Shown here: one piece after another, positions 27,908 to 37,831 of the stretch | How positions within the stretch are numbered: the first letter of the stretch is position 1 | Layout: every line of letters starts with the position of its first letter | DNA from: Pseudomonadales bacterium | GTDB taxonomy: Bacteria; Pseudomonadota; Gammaproteobacteria; Pseudomonadales; JAHRWD01 | Length of the DNA: 60,584 nucleotides | Assembly (NCBI GenBank): GCA_019090315.1 | Contig: JAHRWD010000013.1 | Coordinates: 1-60,584, forward strand | Direction of reading: 5' to 3' | Program-made: the position numbers and the translations under genes | The notes under the pieces: model-generated | Told to the model about the DNA's origin: nothing | The model's database searches: none | What the model saw: only the letters and a program-made list of their open reading frames with translations

Positions 27908-29818
27908 ATGAGTGCAGAATATACGGCAAAATCGATTGAGGTTCTGTCTGGCCTGGATCCGGTTCGCAAGCGGCCGGGAATGTATACCGATACCACCCGC
28001 CCCAACCATCTGGTACACGAAGTCATCGACAACAGTGTCGATGAAGCATTGGCCGGTCATGCGGATCAAATCGAACTGATTCTTGGTAAAGACGGTTCGA
28101 TTGAAGTGACCGACAATGGCCGTGGTATGCCGGTGGATATTCACCCGGAGGAGGGCGTGTCCGGTGTTGAACTGATCATGACGCGCCTGCACGCGGGCGG
28201 AAAATTTTCCGGCGATGACTATCAATATTCCGGTGGCCTTCATGGCGTCGGCGTTTCGGTAGTCAACGCACTGTCGCTGACTCTTGAAGTCTGGATAAAA
28301 CGTAGTGGTCAGCTTTACTACATGAAGTATGAAGGTGGTGAAAAGGCTTCCGAGCTGGAAGTGATCGATACCGTTGGCAAGCGCAATACCGGTACCAGAA
28401 TTCGTTTTACTCCAGACCCTGGCTATTTTGATTCACCCCGCGTATCCCTGCCTCGTCTGGTTCATATGCTACGCGCCAAGGCTGTGCTCTGCCCCGGGTT
28501 ACGAGTGATTTTTCGTGATGAAACCGCTACCAAAAAAGAGGGTGAGGAGGATAAAAGCCACCAGGAATGGTACTACCAGGATGGCCTGGCGGACTACCTC
28601 AGCAGCAAAACAGAATCCCTCGAACCGATACCCCTGACACCATTTACAGGTTCATTTAGTGGCGATACCGAAGCGGTAGACTGGGCTGTTCAATGGCTGT
28701 ATAGCAATGGTGAACTGACTACAGAAAGCTACGTAAACCTGATCCCCACCCAGCAGGGTGGAACCCATGTAAATGGTTTGCGTACCGGCCTGATCGAAGC
28801 GATGCGGGAATTTTGTGAATTCCACAGCTTGCTACCCAGAGGCATCAAACTAACCGCGGATGATCTATGGGATCGTTGCGCATATGTCCTGTCTGCAAAA
28901 ATGCGTGAGCCGCAGTTTTCCGGCCAGACCAAGGAACGCTTATCCTCGCGCGAGTGCGCACCTTTTATCTCCGGTGTGTCAAAAGACGCCTTCAGCCTGT
29001 GGTTAAACCAGCATACAGAAGAGGCTACACAAATTGCCGAACTGGCAATTCAAAATGCCCAGACACGTCTTCAGGCTAGTAAAACCGTTCAGCGTAAAAA
29101 AATTACCGCCGGGCCTGCCTTGCCAGGAAAATTAGCGGACTGCTCCACTCAGGATGCAATGAGTGGCGAACTATTTTTAGTGGAAGGAGATTCCGCGGGC
29201 GGCTCAGCCAAGCAGGCGCGGGATCGTCGCGTCCAGGCCATCATGCCGCTAAAAGGGAAAATTCTGAACACATGGGAGGTTTCCTCTACCCAGATCCTTG
29301 CATCCCAGGAAGTACATGACATCACCACAGCGCTTGGAGTGGATCCGGGTAGTGAAAACCTGGACGGCTTACGTTATGGAAAAATCTGCATTCTTGCGGA
29401 TGCGGATTCCGATGGACTGCATATCGCAACACTTCTCTGTGCATTGTTTGTGAAGCACTTTCCCGCTTTGGTAAATGCCGGTCATGTATATATTGCCATG
29501 CCGCCACTATTCCGGATCGATATCGGAAAACGTGTTTTTTATGCGCTGGATGATGATGAAAAACACGGTGTACTTGAGCGCATAAAAGCTGAAAAACTAA
29601 AAGGCAACGTAAACGTACAACGCTTCAAAGGACTGGGTGAAATGAACCCGCTACAGTTGCGAGAAACCACCATGGCGGAGGATACCCGAAGGCTGGTTCA
29701 GCTAACCGTTGAAGAGGGTGACGATACCGGAAAAATGCTGGATATGTTGTTGGCAAAAAAACGCGCTTCAGATCGAAAAGAATGGTTGGAACAAAAAGGC
29801 AATATGGTTGAGTTGTAG
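27908..29818 (+). CDS. parE: DNA topoisomerase IV subunit B
   Basis: 636 aa ATPase subunit for chromosome decatenation. GHKL-fold motifs: EVIDNSVDEALAGHADQ (metal-binding Asn), VTDNGRGMPV, and GGLHGVGVSVVNALS (ATP lid). The TOPRIM domain has LVEGDSAGGSAKQARDR and ILADADSDGLHIATLLC. Length and order are normal. AGAAG six bases before the ATG is a fair ribosome binding site. The partner parC lies about 3 kb downstream, separated by three accessory genes. Confidence 0.97.
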   Translation: MSAEYTAKSIEVLSGLDPVRKRPGMYTDTTRPNHLVHEVIDNSVDEALAGHADQIELILGKDGSIEVTDNGRGMPVDIHPEEGVSGVELIMTRLHAGGKFSGDDYQYSGGLHGVGVSVVNALSLTLEVWIKRSGQLYYMKYEGGEKASELEVIDTVGKRNTGTRIRFTPDPGYFDSPRVSLPRLVHMLRAKAVLCPGLRVIFRDETATKKEGEEDKSHQEWYYQDGLADYLSSKTESLEPIPLTPFTGSFSGDTEAVDWAVQWLYSNGELTTESYVNLIPTQQGGTHVNGLRTGLIEAMREFCEFHSLLPRGIKLTADDLWDRCAYVLSAKMREPQFSGQTKERLSSRECAPFISGVSKDAFSLWLNQHTEEATQIAELAIQNAQTRLQASKTVQRKKITAGPALPGKLADCSTQDAMSGELFLVEGDSAGGSAKQARDRRVQAIMPLKGKILNTWEVSSTQILASQEVHDITTALGVDPGSENLDGLRYGKICILADADSDGLHIATLLCALFVKHFPALVNAGHVYIAMPPLFRIDIGKRVFYALDDDEKHGVLERIKAEKLKGNVNVQRFKGLGEMNPLQLRETTMAEDTRRLVQLTVEEGDDTGKMLDMLLAKKRASDRKEWLEQKGNMVEL

Positions 29819-29835
29819 CGGCTTGGAAGGTGTTC

Positions 29836-29914
29836 CCTTCGGCTCCGCTCAGGGAGCGGCTTTGGGCGGGTGCACAACATTCAAAATCTACCGCACCCTG
29901 AGCGGAGCCGAAGG
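29836..29914. repeat. 19-bp perfect inverted repeat overlapping a ribosome binding site
   Basis: CCTTCGGCTCCGCTCAGGG at 29836-29854 is repeated in exact reverse complement at 29896-29914, with 41 bases between. The motif resembles a short GC-rich palindromic repeat seen in many bacterial genomes. The right arm ends with AAGG of AAGGA, the only Shine-Dalgarno sequence for the gene starting at 29920. A transcript through parE would fold both arms and hide that site. Confidence 0.85.
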
Positions 29915-29919
29915 AAAAT

Positions 29920-30354
29920 ATGACAGAAATATTAGCAAGAGCCTCTCATTTTATTGGAATCCTTATTCTATTTTCGGTAGTGTTTGGACAGCATATAATT
30001 TTAACCAAAAAGATGACCGCCCCTCAGATAAAAAAGTTTCTTCTTCTGGATGTGGTTTTTCGCCTGAGTGCTTTATGGATAATAGCGATAGGTATTATCC
30101 TATGGTTTAACGTAGGGAATGTTCCAGAGTTCTATAGCCAAAATACAGTATTTCATATCAAGCTATGGCTATTTGGTTTTGTGGGAATAATATCGATTAT
30201 TCCCACGTTGTTCTTTTTAAAAAATCGTAAATCCAATGAGAAAAATATTCCAGTGCCTGGACATATTGTCTGGATGGTTCGCGGCGAATTGATTCTATTA
30301 CTTTGTATGCCTGTGCTTGCAGCTGCTATGGCAAGAGGTTTTAATTTGAGCTGA
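29920..30354 (+). CDS. DUF2214-like integral membrane protein
   Basis: 144 aa, four predicted transmembrane helices: ASHFIGILILFSVVFGQHIIL, LLLDVVFRLSALWIIAIGIILWF, LWLFGFVGIISIIPTLFFL and VRGELILLLCMPVLAAAMARGF. The pattern and length fit the DUF2214 family of unknown function. Base composition is AT-rich compared with parE and parC, suggesting later arrival. Translation depends on the AAGGA in the upstream inverted repeat. It precedes a KASIII-like synthase by 46 bases and is probably co-transcribed with it. Confidence 0.7.
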   Translation: MTEILARASHFIGILILFSVVFGQHIILTKKMTAPQIKKFLLLDVVFRLSALWIIAIGIILWFNVGNVPEFYSQNTVFHIKLWLFGFVGIISIIPTLFFLKNRKSNEKNIPVPGHIVWMVRGELILLLCMPVLAAAMARGFNLS

Positions 30355-30400
30355 CAGCGCGTGGATTAAAACGGGTTTATTGACAAATAGGGAACAAAAA

Positions 30401-31540
30401 ATGTCTGAAGAGAAAATTGTCATCAGTGGCACTGGGCTTTATACCCCTGACCAGAAGATATCAAACGAGGAATTGGTGGATGCATACAACCAGTATGTTG
30501 ATAATTTTAATCAGGCGAATAGCGTAGAGATAGAATCGGGTTCGCTGGAACCTCTGCAGCGTTCCAGCGCAGAGTTTATACACAAAGCTTCCGGGATAAA
30601 TAGCCGATATGTAATGAACCAGTCAGGGATTTTGAATCCCGATCGTATGTGCCCGGAGATACCGGAGCGGCCTGATTCAGAAATGTCATTGCAATGTGAA
30701 ATGGCAGTTGCTGCTGCAAAGCAGGCATTAACCAATGCCAATAAAAAACCACAGGACATAGATGCTGTGATTGTTGGCTGTTCCAATATGCAGCGAGCAT
30801 ACCCTGCGATCTCGATCGAAGTTCAACAGGCATTAGGAATTGAAGGCTTTGCATTTGATATGAATGTCGCCTGTTCATCGGCAACCTTTGGTATTCAGAT
30901 GGCGGTGGATACTATTCGCAATCAAAACGCACGGGCGGTATTGGTGATTAGCCCCGAGATTACTACCGGCCATCTCAATTTTACTGATCGTGACAGCCAT
31001 TTTATTTTTGGTGATGTAGCAACGGCGGTATTGGTGGAAAGTGCTAGCTATTGTTCAGTCGAAAACTGCTTTGAAATTATCGAGACAAAACTCTTTACTC
31101 AATTTTCCAATAATATTCGTAACAACTTTGGTTTTTTGAATCGAGCCGACGAGACCAAATCCGGTAATATCGATAAACTATTTCGCCAAAATGGCCGAAA
31201 GGTTTTTAAGGAAGTATGCCCGGCAGTAGCAAAGCAAATTAGCGAGCAGCTGAATAGAAACAGTGTGCCGGTTGAGCAAATAAAGAGGCTTTGGTTGCAC
31301 CAGGCCAACATCAATATGAATCAATTGATTAGCCGAAAGGTTTTAGGCCGTGATCCGGAGCCTGAGGAAGCACCGATTGTGCTGGATGAATATGCCAATA
31401 CCAGCTCGGCGGGCTCCATTATTGCTTTTCATCTTCATCGTGACGATCTGGTTGCAGGGGATACGGGTGTCATCTGTTCTTTTGGTGCAGGCTATTCTAT
31501 TGGTAGCGTTCTGGTTCGTTGTGGCCAAAAGGCCGGCTAA
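30401..31540 (+). CDS. KASIII-like beta-ketoacyl-ACP synthase (FabH superfamily)
   Basis: 379 aa from ATG 30401, with AGGGAA about eight bases upstream (an upstream TTG is less likely). The Cys-His-Asn triad is visible: Cys158 in NVACSSATFG, His300 in LWLHQANINMN, Asn333 in YANTSSAGS. The N-terminal region is longer than in housekeeping FabH (about 317 aa), with an extra segment near residues 30-90. Long KASIII proteins of this kind in Pseudomonas (PA3286 type) condense medium-chain acyl-CoA with malonyl-ACP, diverting beta-oxidation products to synthesis. That specificity here is inference from length and N-terminal pattern. Confidence 0.82.
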   Translation: MSEEKIVISGTGLYTPDQKISNEELVDAYNQYVDNFNQANSVEIESGSLEPLQRSSAEFIHKASGINSRYVMNQSGILNPDRMCPEIPERPDSEMSLQCEMAVAAAKQALTNANKKPQDIDAVIVGCSNMQRAYPAISIEVQQALGIEGFAFDMNVACSSATFGIQMAVDTIRNQNARAVLVISPEITTGHLNFTDRDSHFIFGDVATAVLVESASYCSVENCFEIIETKLFTQFSNNIRNNFGFLNRADETKSGNIDKLFRQNGRKVFKEVCPAVAKQISEQLNRNSVPVEQIKRLWLHQANINMNQLISRKVLGRDPEPEEAPIVLDEYANTSSAGSIIAFHLHRDDLVAGDTGVICSFGAGYSIGSVLVRCGQKAG

Positions 31541-31571
31541 CGAATTTTCAATACCAGAACCTAAAGGCTTT

Positions 31572-32873
31572 CTATTGTTCCGGAAGGCATTTATTCCGGC
31601 CAGTTTCCTTGCATTTCAGGAGCGCATCGTCAGCGCGCCGATAGACCTCGTCAGGTGAATCAGCCCCTGCAAATGTAGCGTAACCGATCGATATGGTCAC
31701 CGGAACGGGTTTCCCTTTGTAGCCGAATCGGTAATTTTCAACCCCTGCTCTTAAATCCTCAAGGCATTTTTTTGCCTGTTCGAGTGTGCTATCGATCATC
31801 AGCAGAGCGAACTCTTCACCTCCAATTCGTCCGAAAAAATCTGATTCTCTTGTCAGCGAGCTGATCACGCTGGTGACAGTTTTTAATACTTTGTCACCAA
31901 CCGGATGGCCGAAATTATCATTGATAAATTTGAATTTATCGATATCTAGAATGGCCAGGGTTAAGGGTTCAGGGTGGCGTTTCCAGCGCGCATATTCCTG
32001 AGCCAGTCGCTCTTCATATCCGCGCCGATTGGGAATGCCGGTTAGGGGATCTTCAATCGCCTGTTGTTGGCTTTGGGCCAGCGAATCCTGTAGTTGCTTT
32101 GCAGCGGCTTCAAGTTTCCGGGTACGTTCACGTAGCTCGGTATTGGCTTGCTCTGCTTTTTCTGCCCGCTCGGTTTCGCTTTTTACGAAACTCTCTACGC
32201 TATTGTCGATCTCATCGAGCCTGAATTGAACTGCGCTTTTGAGGCTATCCAGATCAAGACTATCGGATACTGACTCACGCAGATCAAATACGTGCTGGCT
32301 AACCCGATCGGTCAGAAGGCTCTGATTTTCACTTTGAGCGCTCTGATTTTTCTCCTCTTCAGTTAGATGGACTTTGAATCCATCAAGTCGTGTTGCGATC
32401 TCCTCCAGGAATGTTGAAAGATCACCAATCTGTTTATTCTGGGTGGTGAACGTGGTTTCCAGATGATTCTCAAGTTGATCAATAAGAGCGAGATATTGGT
32501 CAGGTTCTGTTATCTGTTCGAGTGAGCGTAACAATGTGCCCCGGTCGAAATGTGAATCAATCTCTGTAGGCAAATTTTCAAACAGGTACAGTAAGTTCGT
32601 CCGTACATGATCATTAGATCCGCTATCGTCATCTGCTTTGTCACCGAGTAGCTCACTAATCAGCCGCAGCTTATCGGTTGGCAGGTTATCCGGGTCGATA
32701 TACTGAGGCAGCAGGGCAACCGCTTCATCCAGCTCTTTGTCCTCACCTTTAACATGGCCGCAAATCCGTATAATTTGAGAATGAAGCAATTGAAGCTTTT
32801 TGCCGTGCTCTTTTTCCTGTTCATCCAGCTCGTCCAGCAGGCGAGTGTATTTATCCTTGTATTTATCGCTCAT
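31572..32873 (-). CDS. diguanylate cyclase (GGDEF) with long helical N-terminus
   Basis: 433 aa, cytoplasmic. Residues 1-265 are helical and acidic with an extended coiled coil (FVKSETERAEKAEQANTELRERTRKLEAAAKQL) that leads into the GGDEF domain. There the DPLTGIPNRRGYEERL, DIDKFKFINDNFGHPVGD and active-site GRIGGEEFALL blocks are intact. An RESD motif five residues before the active site forms the RxxD inhibitory site, so this enzyme should show product feedback, unlike the GGDEF protein at 11.3-12.3 kb. It converges on the KASIII-like gene and is divergent from parC. Confidence 0.93.
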   Translation of the reverse strand: MSDKYKDKYTRLLDELDEQEKEHGKKLQLLHSQIIRICGHVKGEDKELDEAVALLPQYIDPDNLPTDKLRLISELLGDKADDDSGSNDHVRTNLLYLFENLPTEIDSHFDRGTLLRSLEQITEPDQYLALIDQLENHLETTFTTQNKQIGDLSTFLEEIATRLDGFKVHLTEEEKNQSAQSENQSLLTDRVSQHVFDLRESVSDSLDLDSLKSAVQFRLDEIDNSVESFVKSETERAEKAEQANTELRERTRKLEAAAKQLQDSLAQSQQQAIEDPLTGIPNRRGYEERLAQEYARWKRHPEPLTLAILDIDKFKFINDNFGHPVGDKVLKTVTSVISSLTRESDFFGRIGGEEFALLMIDSTLEQAKKCLEDLRAGVENYRFGYKGKPVPVTISIGYATFAGADSPDEVYRRADDALLKCKETGRNKCLPEQ

Positions 32874-33070
32874 TTTTTTGCCATTTGGTATATCGGAGTG
32901 CCATGGATTATGCGTGGAATAAGTCGTGCGTTCTGGTTACTTTAAGGATAGTCGGTTATTGCAATATTTCATGTTTAAGGCGCGTGTTTTTTACCGCGTC
33001 GGAGGTGAGCGAATTCCCAGTTTCGTGGTAGGATAAGCGCAATTTAGAACCTGTAGATTTCCGGAAACTG

Positions 33071-35332
33071 ATGAGCGATCTTACTGAATTCCAGCCAGAC
33101 CAGGAGCAGATAGCACTTAAGGATTATGCCGAAAATGCATACCTTAAATATTCGATGTACGTCATTCTTGATCGTGCCTTGCCCCACATTGGAGACGGTC
33201 TGAAACCGGTGCAGCGTCGCATCATCTATGCGATGTCCGAGCTTGGGCTCAAGGCGACCGCGAAGTACAAAAAATCCGCCCGAACCATTGGTGATGTAAT
33301 CGGTAAGTTTCACCCCCACGGTGACAGCGCCTGCTATGAAGCGATGGTATTGATGGCCCAGCCATTTTCTTATCGTTATCCGTTTGTTGATGGGCAGGGA
33401 AACTGGGGATCGCAGGATGATCCAAAATCCTTCGCGGCGATGCGCTACACCGAATCACGCTTAACTGCCTACGCCGATGTGCTGCTGGGTGAGCTTGGTC
33501 AGGGCACGGTTGACTGGGGTGCGAACTTTGACGGCACCCTGCTTGAGCCGAAAATGCTGCCAGCCCGGCTACCGAACATATTGCTAAATGGCATTACCGG
33601 TATTGCTGTCGGCATGGCAACCGATATTCCTCCCCATAACCTGCGAGAAGTGACCAACGCGGCGATTCATCTATTGGAGAACCCAAAGGCGGATCTGGAG
33701 ACTATTTCGGAATTTGTGCCGGGACCGGATTTCCCCACAAGCGCAGAGATCATCACCCCCAACGCAGATCTGATGGGTATCTACAGTACAGGCCGCGGCA
33801 GTTTCAAAATGCGTGCGCTGTTTGAGATTGAAGAGGGTGATATTGTAATTTCAGCACTGCCCCATCAGGTCTCGGGGGCAAAAATTCTTGAGCAAATTGC
33901 TCAGCAGATGCAGGCCAAAAAACTGCCCCTGGTAAGTGATCTGCGCGATGAGTCGGATCACGAAAATCCTACGCGACTGATCGTTGTGCCCCGCTCCAAT
34001 CGGGTTGATGTGGAGCAACTGATGGCCCATCTGTTTGCAACCACCGACCTTGAACGCAGTTACCGGGTCAACATGAACATGATCGGCATCGACGGCCTGC
34101 CCAAAGTAAAGGGCCTGGTTCCGCTGCTGCTTGAATGGTTGCAGTATCGAACCGAAACCGTAAAACGACGATTACAGCATCGGCTGGACAAAATACTTGA
34201 TCGTCTGCATCTGCTCGATGGTTTGCTGATCGCCTTCCTCAATATTGATGAAGTGATCGAGATTATCAGAAACTACGATCATCCAAAGGTGGAGCTGATA
34301 GCTCGCTTTAATCTGAGTGATCTACAGGCCGAAGCGATACTCGATCTTAAACTCCGACACCTCGCCAAACTTGAAGAGATGCGAATTCGAGCCGAGCAGG
34401 AGGAGTTAGCTGAAGAGCGGGACAAACTTGAAGGCCTGCTCAAGTCGCCCGCGAAACTGAAAAGGCTGATCAAGAAAGAGCTGACTGAAGATGCAGAAAA
34501 GTATGGTGATGATCGTCGTTCGCCAATTGTACAACGGGCTGACGCCAAAGCCCTTGCGGAAACCGATCTGGTGGGCGCGGAACCGATTACCATTATCCTG
34601 TCTGAAAATGGCTGGGTAAGATCTGGCAAAGGTCACGATGTTGATGCATCCAAACTCAACTATCGCTCCGGTGATCGCTTTAAAATGGTTAGCATAGGTA
34701 AGAGCAATCAGTCCGCGGTATTTTTTGATAGTGGCGGCCGCGCCTATACACTTCCTGCCCATAGTTTTCCATCCGCGCGTAGTTTGGGTGAGCCACTCAG
34801 TGGTCGATTAAAAATGCCCTCCGGAGTGGGGGTGGAATCCGTGTTGCTGGCGGAGCCACAACAGTATTGTTTGTTGGCCTCGGATGCGGCCTATGGTTTT
34901 TTGGTTAAGTACGAACAGCTGATCAGTAAAAACCGTGCGGGAAAAGCGATGCTGACCCTGCCTTCGGGTTCCAGCATGATGCAACCTATTATGGTTGATG
35001 ACATCGAAGCCCAGCAGTTGGTTGCTATCAGCAACCTTGGACGAATGCTGGTTTTCCCGTTGAGTTATCTACCGGAGCTTGGGCGCGGAAAGGGCAACCG
35101 TATCATCAGTATTCCTACCGCTAAAGTAGCTGCTCGTGAAGAATTTTTGTTGGCGTTGCATGTTTTTTCGGCGGGTGATTCCGTGGTGATTCATTCCGGA
35201 AAACGGCACCTTACTTTGAAGCCATCCGATATCGAACACTACAATGGTGAACGGGGCAGGCGCGGAAGTAAATTGCCCCGTGGTTTCCAAAAGGTAGACC
35301 GAGTAGAGATAACTAAAAGTAAAAACAACTAG
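33071..35332 (+). CDS. parC: DNA topoisomerase IV subunit A
   Basis: 753 aa DNA cleavage subunit. The catalytic tyrosine is Tyr126 in [10 protein letters not shown]. The quinolone-resistance region reads [12 protein letters not shown], with the susceptible-type Ser and Glu. The winged-helix and tower regions lead to a coiled coil ([30 protein letters not shown]). A short beta-pinwheel C-terminal domain follows. Length fits ParC rather than GyrA, and [22 protein letters not shown] is conserved. Divergent from the GGDEF gene; serB follows 49 bases downstream. Confidence 0.97.
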   Translation: MSDLTEFQPDQEQIALKDYAENAYLKYSMYVILDRALPHIGDGLKPVQRRIIYAMSELGLKATAKYKKSARTIGDVIGKFHPHGDSACYEAMVLMAQPFSYRYPFVDGQGNWGSQDDPKSFAAMRYTESRLTAYADVLLGELGQGTVDWGANFDGTLLEPKMLPARLPNILLNGITGIAVGMATDIPPHNLREVTNAAIHLLENPKADLETISEFVPGPDFPTSAEIITPNADLMGIYSTGRGSFKMRALFEIEEGDIVISALPHQVSGAKILEQIAQQMQAKKLPLVSDLRDESDHENPTRLIVVPRSNRVDVEQLMAHLFATTDLERSYRVNMNMIGIDGLPKVKGLVPLLLEWLQYRTETVKRRLQHRLDKILDRLHLLDGLLIAFLNIDEVIEIIRNYDHPKVELIARFNLSDLQAEAILDLKLRHLAKLEEMRIRAEQEELAEERDKLEGLLKSPAKLKRLIKKELTEDAEKYGDDRRSPIVQRADAKALAETDLVGAEPITIILSENGWVRSGKGHDVDASKLNYRSGDRFKMVSIGKSNQSAVFFDSGGRAYTLPAHSFPSARSLGEPLSGRLKMPSGVGVESVLLAEPQQYCLLASDAAYGFLVKYEQLISKNRAGKAMLTLPSGSSMMQPIMVDDIEAQQLVAISNLGRMLVFPLSYLPELGRGKGNRIISIPTAKVAAREEFLLALHVFSAGDSVVIHSGKRHLTLKPSDIEHYNGERGRRGSKLPRGFQKVDRVEITKSKNN

Positions 35333-35356
35333 AAAATTGCATATAAATATTTAACA

Positions 35357-35369
35357 GAGACCTTTGCAC
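35357..35369 (+). repeat. solo copy C of the 13-bp repeat end
   Basis: GAGACCTTTGCAC, exactly the consensus end of the elements at 15616-15675 and 48169-48271, alone in the 49-base gap between parC and serB. It may be a remnant, or a site that such elements target. Confidence 0.45.
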
Positions 35370-35381
35370 GGGAATTAGAGT

Positions 35382-36599
35382 TTGAGCGAAATCATTTTAA
35401 TCAATATTTCAGGGCAGGATAAACCCGGTTTATCTGCAACCCTGATGAACATATTGGCGGATTATCACGTTAATATTCTGGATATTGGTCAGGCAGTCAT
35501 CCACGATACTTTGTCACTTGGTATCTTGATCGAAGTGCCAAAAGCGGCTGGATCCGCACCGGTTTTAAAGGATATATTGTTTTGCGCCCATGAACTGGAT
35601 CTTGCTATTCGGTTTACCGCTATTGATGCGGATAACTATGAACACTGGGTGGATGAACAGGGAAAGAAACGATTTATTGTTACCCTGTTATCGCGTCGTA
35701 TTACCGCTTCACAGATGGAAGCGGTCAGCAAGATTATCAGTTCTTACAATCTTAATATTGAAGATATCAATCGGCTGTCTGGTCGAGTAGCACTGGAAGA
35801 TGAAAATGATAAATCCAAGGCATGTGTTGAATTTTCTATAAGAGGTGAGCTTGAAAACCCCGCTCAGATTCGTGCAGAATTTATGGAAATTTCTCAGCAT
35901 TTTGATGTTGATATTGCATTTCAGGAAGACAATATCTATCGACGCAATCGTCGATTAGTTGCGTTCGATATGGATTCAACCTTAATCGATATGGAAGTCA
36001 TTGACGAACTAGCGATAGAAGCAGGAGTGGGTGATAAGGTTGCTGAAATTACCGAACTTGCCATGCAGGGTAAGCTCGATTTTTCTGAAAGTTTTACTCG
36101 TCGATTAGCCTTGTTAGAAGGGCTTGATGTCAGCGCGCTTAGAAAAATATCTGAACGTATGAGCCTTACTGAAGGTGCCGAACGATTAGTGTATACATTG
36201 AAACAGCTGGGCTATAAAACCGCTATTTTATCCGGTGGTTTTAATTACTTTGGAAAACATCTACAGGAAAAATTGGGTATTGATTATGTCTTTGCCAACG
36301 AGCTGGAAATAGAAAATGGAAAAGTAACAGGAAAAGTTTCTGGCACGATCGTCGATGGAAAACGTAAGGCAGACCTGTTGCAGGAAATTGCAGAAAAAGA
36401 ATCAATTTCCCTCGATCAGGTAATTGCAATTGGTGACGGGGCAAATGATTTGCCAATGCTCAGCATTGCAGGATTGGGCATTGCCTTTCGCGCCAAGCCC
36501 TTGGTAAAACAGAGTGCGGAACACTCGATTTCAACCCTTGGCCTTGATGGTGTTCTGTACCTGATTGGATTCAGGGACAGGGATGAGGGGCTTTTTTAG
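35382..36599 (+). CDS. serB: phosphoserine phosphatase
   Basis: 405 aa. Two ACT-like domains occupy about residues 1-80 and 95-180 (ISGQDKPGLSATLMNIL is the first). The HAD phosphatase follows, with the nucleophile motif VAFDMDSTLIDMEVIDELA (Asp196, Asp198), the ILSGGF motif and IGDGANDLPML. It dephosphorylates phosphoserine to serine. The start is TTG 35382, with GGGAA upstream. Length and double ACT arrangement match Pseudomonas-type SerB rather than the shorter E. coli form. AT-richer codon use than parC. Confidence 0.93.
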   Translation: MSEIILINISGQDKPGLSATLMNILADYHVNILDIGQAVIHDTLSLGILIEVPKAAGSAPVLKDILFCAHELDLAIRFTAIDADNYEHWVDEQGKKRFIVTLLSRRITASQMEAVSKIISSYNLNIEDINRLSGRVALEDENDKSKACVEFSIRGELENPAQIRAEFMEISQHFDVDIAFQEDNIYRRNRRLVAFDMDSTLIDMEVIDELAIEAGVGDKVAEITELAMQGKLDFSESFTRRLALLEGLDVSALRKISERMSLTEGAERLVYTLKQLGYKTAILSGGFNYFGKHLQEKLGIDYVFANELEIENGKVTGKVSGTIVDGKRKADLLQEIAEKESISLDQVIAIGDGANDLPMLSIAGLGIAFRAKPLVKQSAEHSISTLGLDGVLYLIGFRDRDEGLF

Positions 36600-36624
36600 T
36601 TACCAGTAACGGCTGCGGAAGGTT

Positions 36625-37827
36625 TTACCTGAGAAGCTTTACGCTACGCCCATCTTCAATATTGTCACTCGGATGATTGATAACCAGCTCACCCTCGGTC
36701 ACACCCTCAAGAATTTGCGCCATAAGGCCGTTACGCTGCCCTGTTTTAACGATGCGTCGTTCGGCATATCCTTCGCTAGCTATAAATATAGCCCAGCCAT
36801 TTTTATATCTGAATAAGCTGCTTTCCGGAACCTGTAATACTTTTTCCTGTTGCCATAGGATAAAGCGTGCTTCAACACGATAGCCATCACCAAGCCGAGT
36901 CCAGATTTCGGCGGGTGTAGTGAGTTTTGATATTACCAGTACACGTTGTTCCTCAACCCCCAGTGCAGATACTTTTGTAACGCCAACCGGTTCGATCAGA
37001 TGTACAACGCCATCCAGCATCTGGTCACCCCCCCAGCGATCGAACAGTACTTTCATTCCCGGTTTGATTTTTACGGCATCCGCCGAGAGTAGATCTACCT
37101 CTACTTCCAGGGCCGAGGGATCACCCACCTCCAGCAATGGTTCACCGGTACTTACTGGCCCATCGCAATCCCGTGCGACCTTGAGAATTTGACCATTGAC
37201 AGGTGAGCGCACGGGGATATGTTCGCCGGGCAGATCATCGACCTCTGGAGTGGATTGGTTGATAACGGTGCGAGCTGCCTGAAGCTCATATCGTGCTACT
37301 TCAACGTTAAAATCGGCTGAACGTTTTATTGCAATACGGGCCTGCATCTCTGTGGTGGAATTATCAAATCGATCCCGTGAGACCAGCGACTGTTTCAAAA
37401 GAGGTTGCAGGCGTTTGTGCTCGTTGGTTGCCTGGGTTGCCGAGGCCTCGGCGGCGCTGGCCTGCTCTTTTGCCACCTGTAGCGCAGATTGCGCCGCTGC
37501 GATTTGTGCCTGTGCCTGGGCTCGGCTTCGGCGATCCAGAATTTGGGATTTAAGTGGAGCGATGGAGAGTAAAACCTGATCTTTCAGGACAGGGTCGCCA
37601 ACGTTAAGCTGTTGGCGGCAGGTGATGCCATTCATCGGTGCCGAGATGATATAGCGGTCGATTACCCGTGTTCGCCCCTCCTCCTCTATGGTTACCACCA
37701 GCGGCGCTCGACTGACCTTAACCACTTCAACCAGTACCGGCTGAGGCCAAAAGCCCCACACCAGTAAACCTATGGTTAGCGGAACCATGAGGGCAACCAG
37801 TGGGTGTTTTTTCAGTAAATCGAGCAT
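36625..37827 (-). CDS. HlyD family periplasmic adaptor (efflux membrane fusion protein)
   Basis: 400 aa. One N-terminal transmembrane helix (HPLVALMVPLTIGLLVWGF) anchors the protein. A lipoyl-type half follows (EEEGRTRVIDRYIISAPMNGITCRQQLNVGDPV), then a long coiled-coil hairpin rich in Ala and Gln (SRAQAQAQIAAAQSALQVAKEQASAAEASATQ), the second lipoyl half (IPVRSPVNGQILKVARDCDGPVSTGEPLLEVGDP) and beta-barrel domains. It would bridge the inner-membrane permease and a TolC channel. Last gene of the ATPase/permease/adaptor operon, four bases after the permease. Confidence 0.9.
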   Translation of the reverse strand: MLDLLKKHPLVALMVPLTIGLLVWGFWPQPVLVEVVKVSRAPLVVTIEEEGRTRVIDRYIISAPMNGITCRQQLNVGDPVLKDQVLLSIAPLKSQILDRRSRAQAQAQIAAAQSALQVAKEQASAAEASATQATNEHKRLQPLLKQSLVSRDRFDNSTTEMQARIAIKRSADFNVEVARYELQAARTVINQSTPEVDDLPGEHIPVRSPVNGQILKVARDCDGPVSTGEPLLEVGDPSALEVEVDLLSADAVKIKPGMKVLFDRWGGDQMLDGVVHLIEPVGVTKVSALGVEEQRVLVISKLTTPAEIWTRLGDGYRVEARFILWQQEKVLQVPESSLFRYKNGWAIFIASEGYAERRIVKTGQRNGLMAQILEGVTEGELVINHPSDNIEDGRSVKLLR

Positions 37828-37831
37828 TCAG

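Noticed and set aside
29709..30110. 133-codon frame with a PFGSAQGA segment
   Set aside because: The segment is a translation of the 19-bp inverted repeat; the frame overlaps the end of parE and the real membrane gene in other frames.
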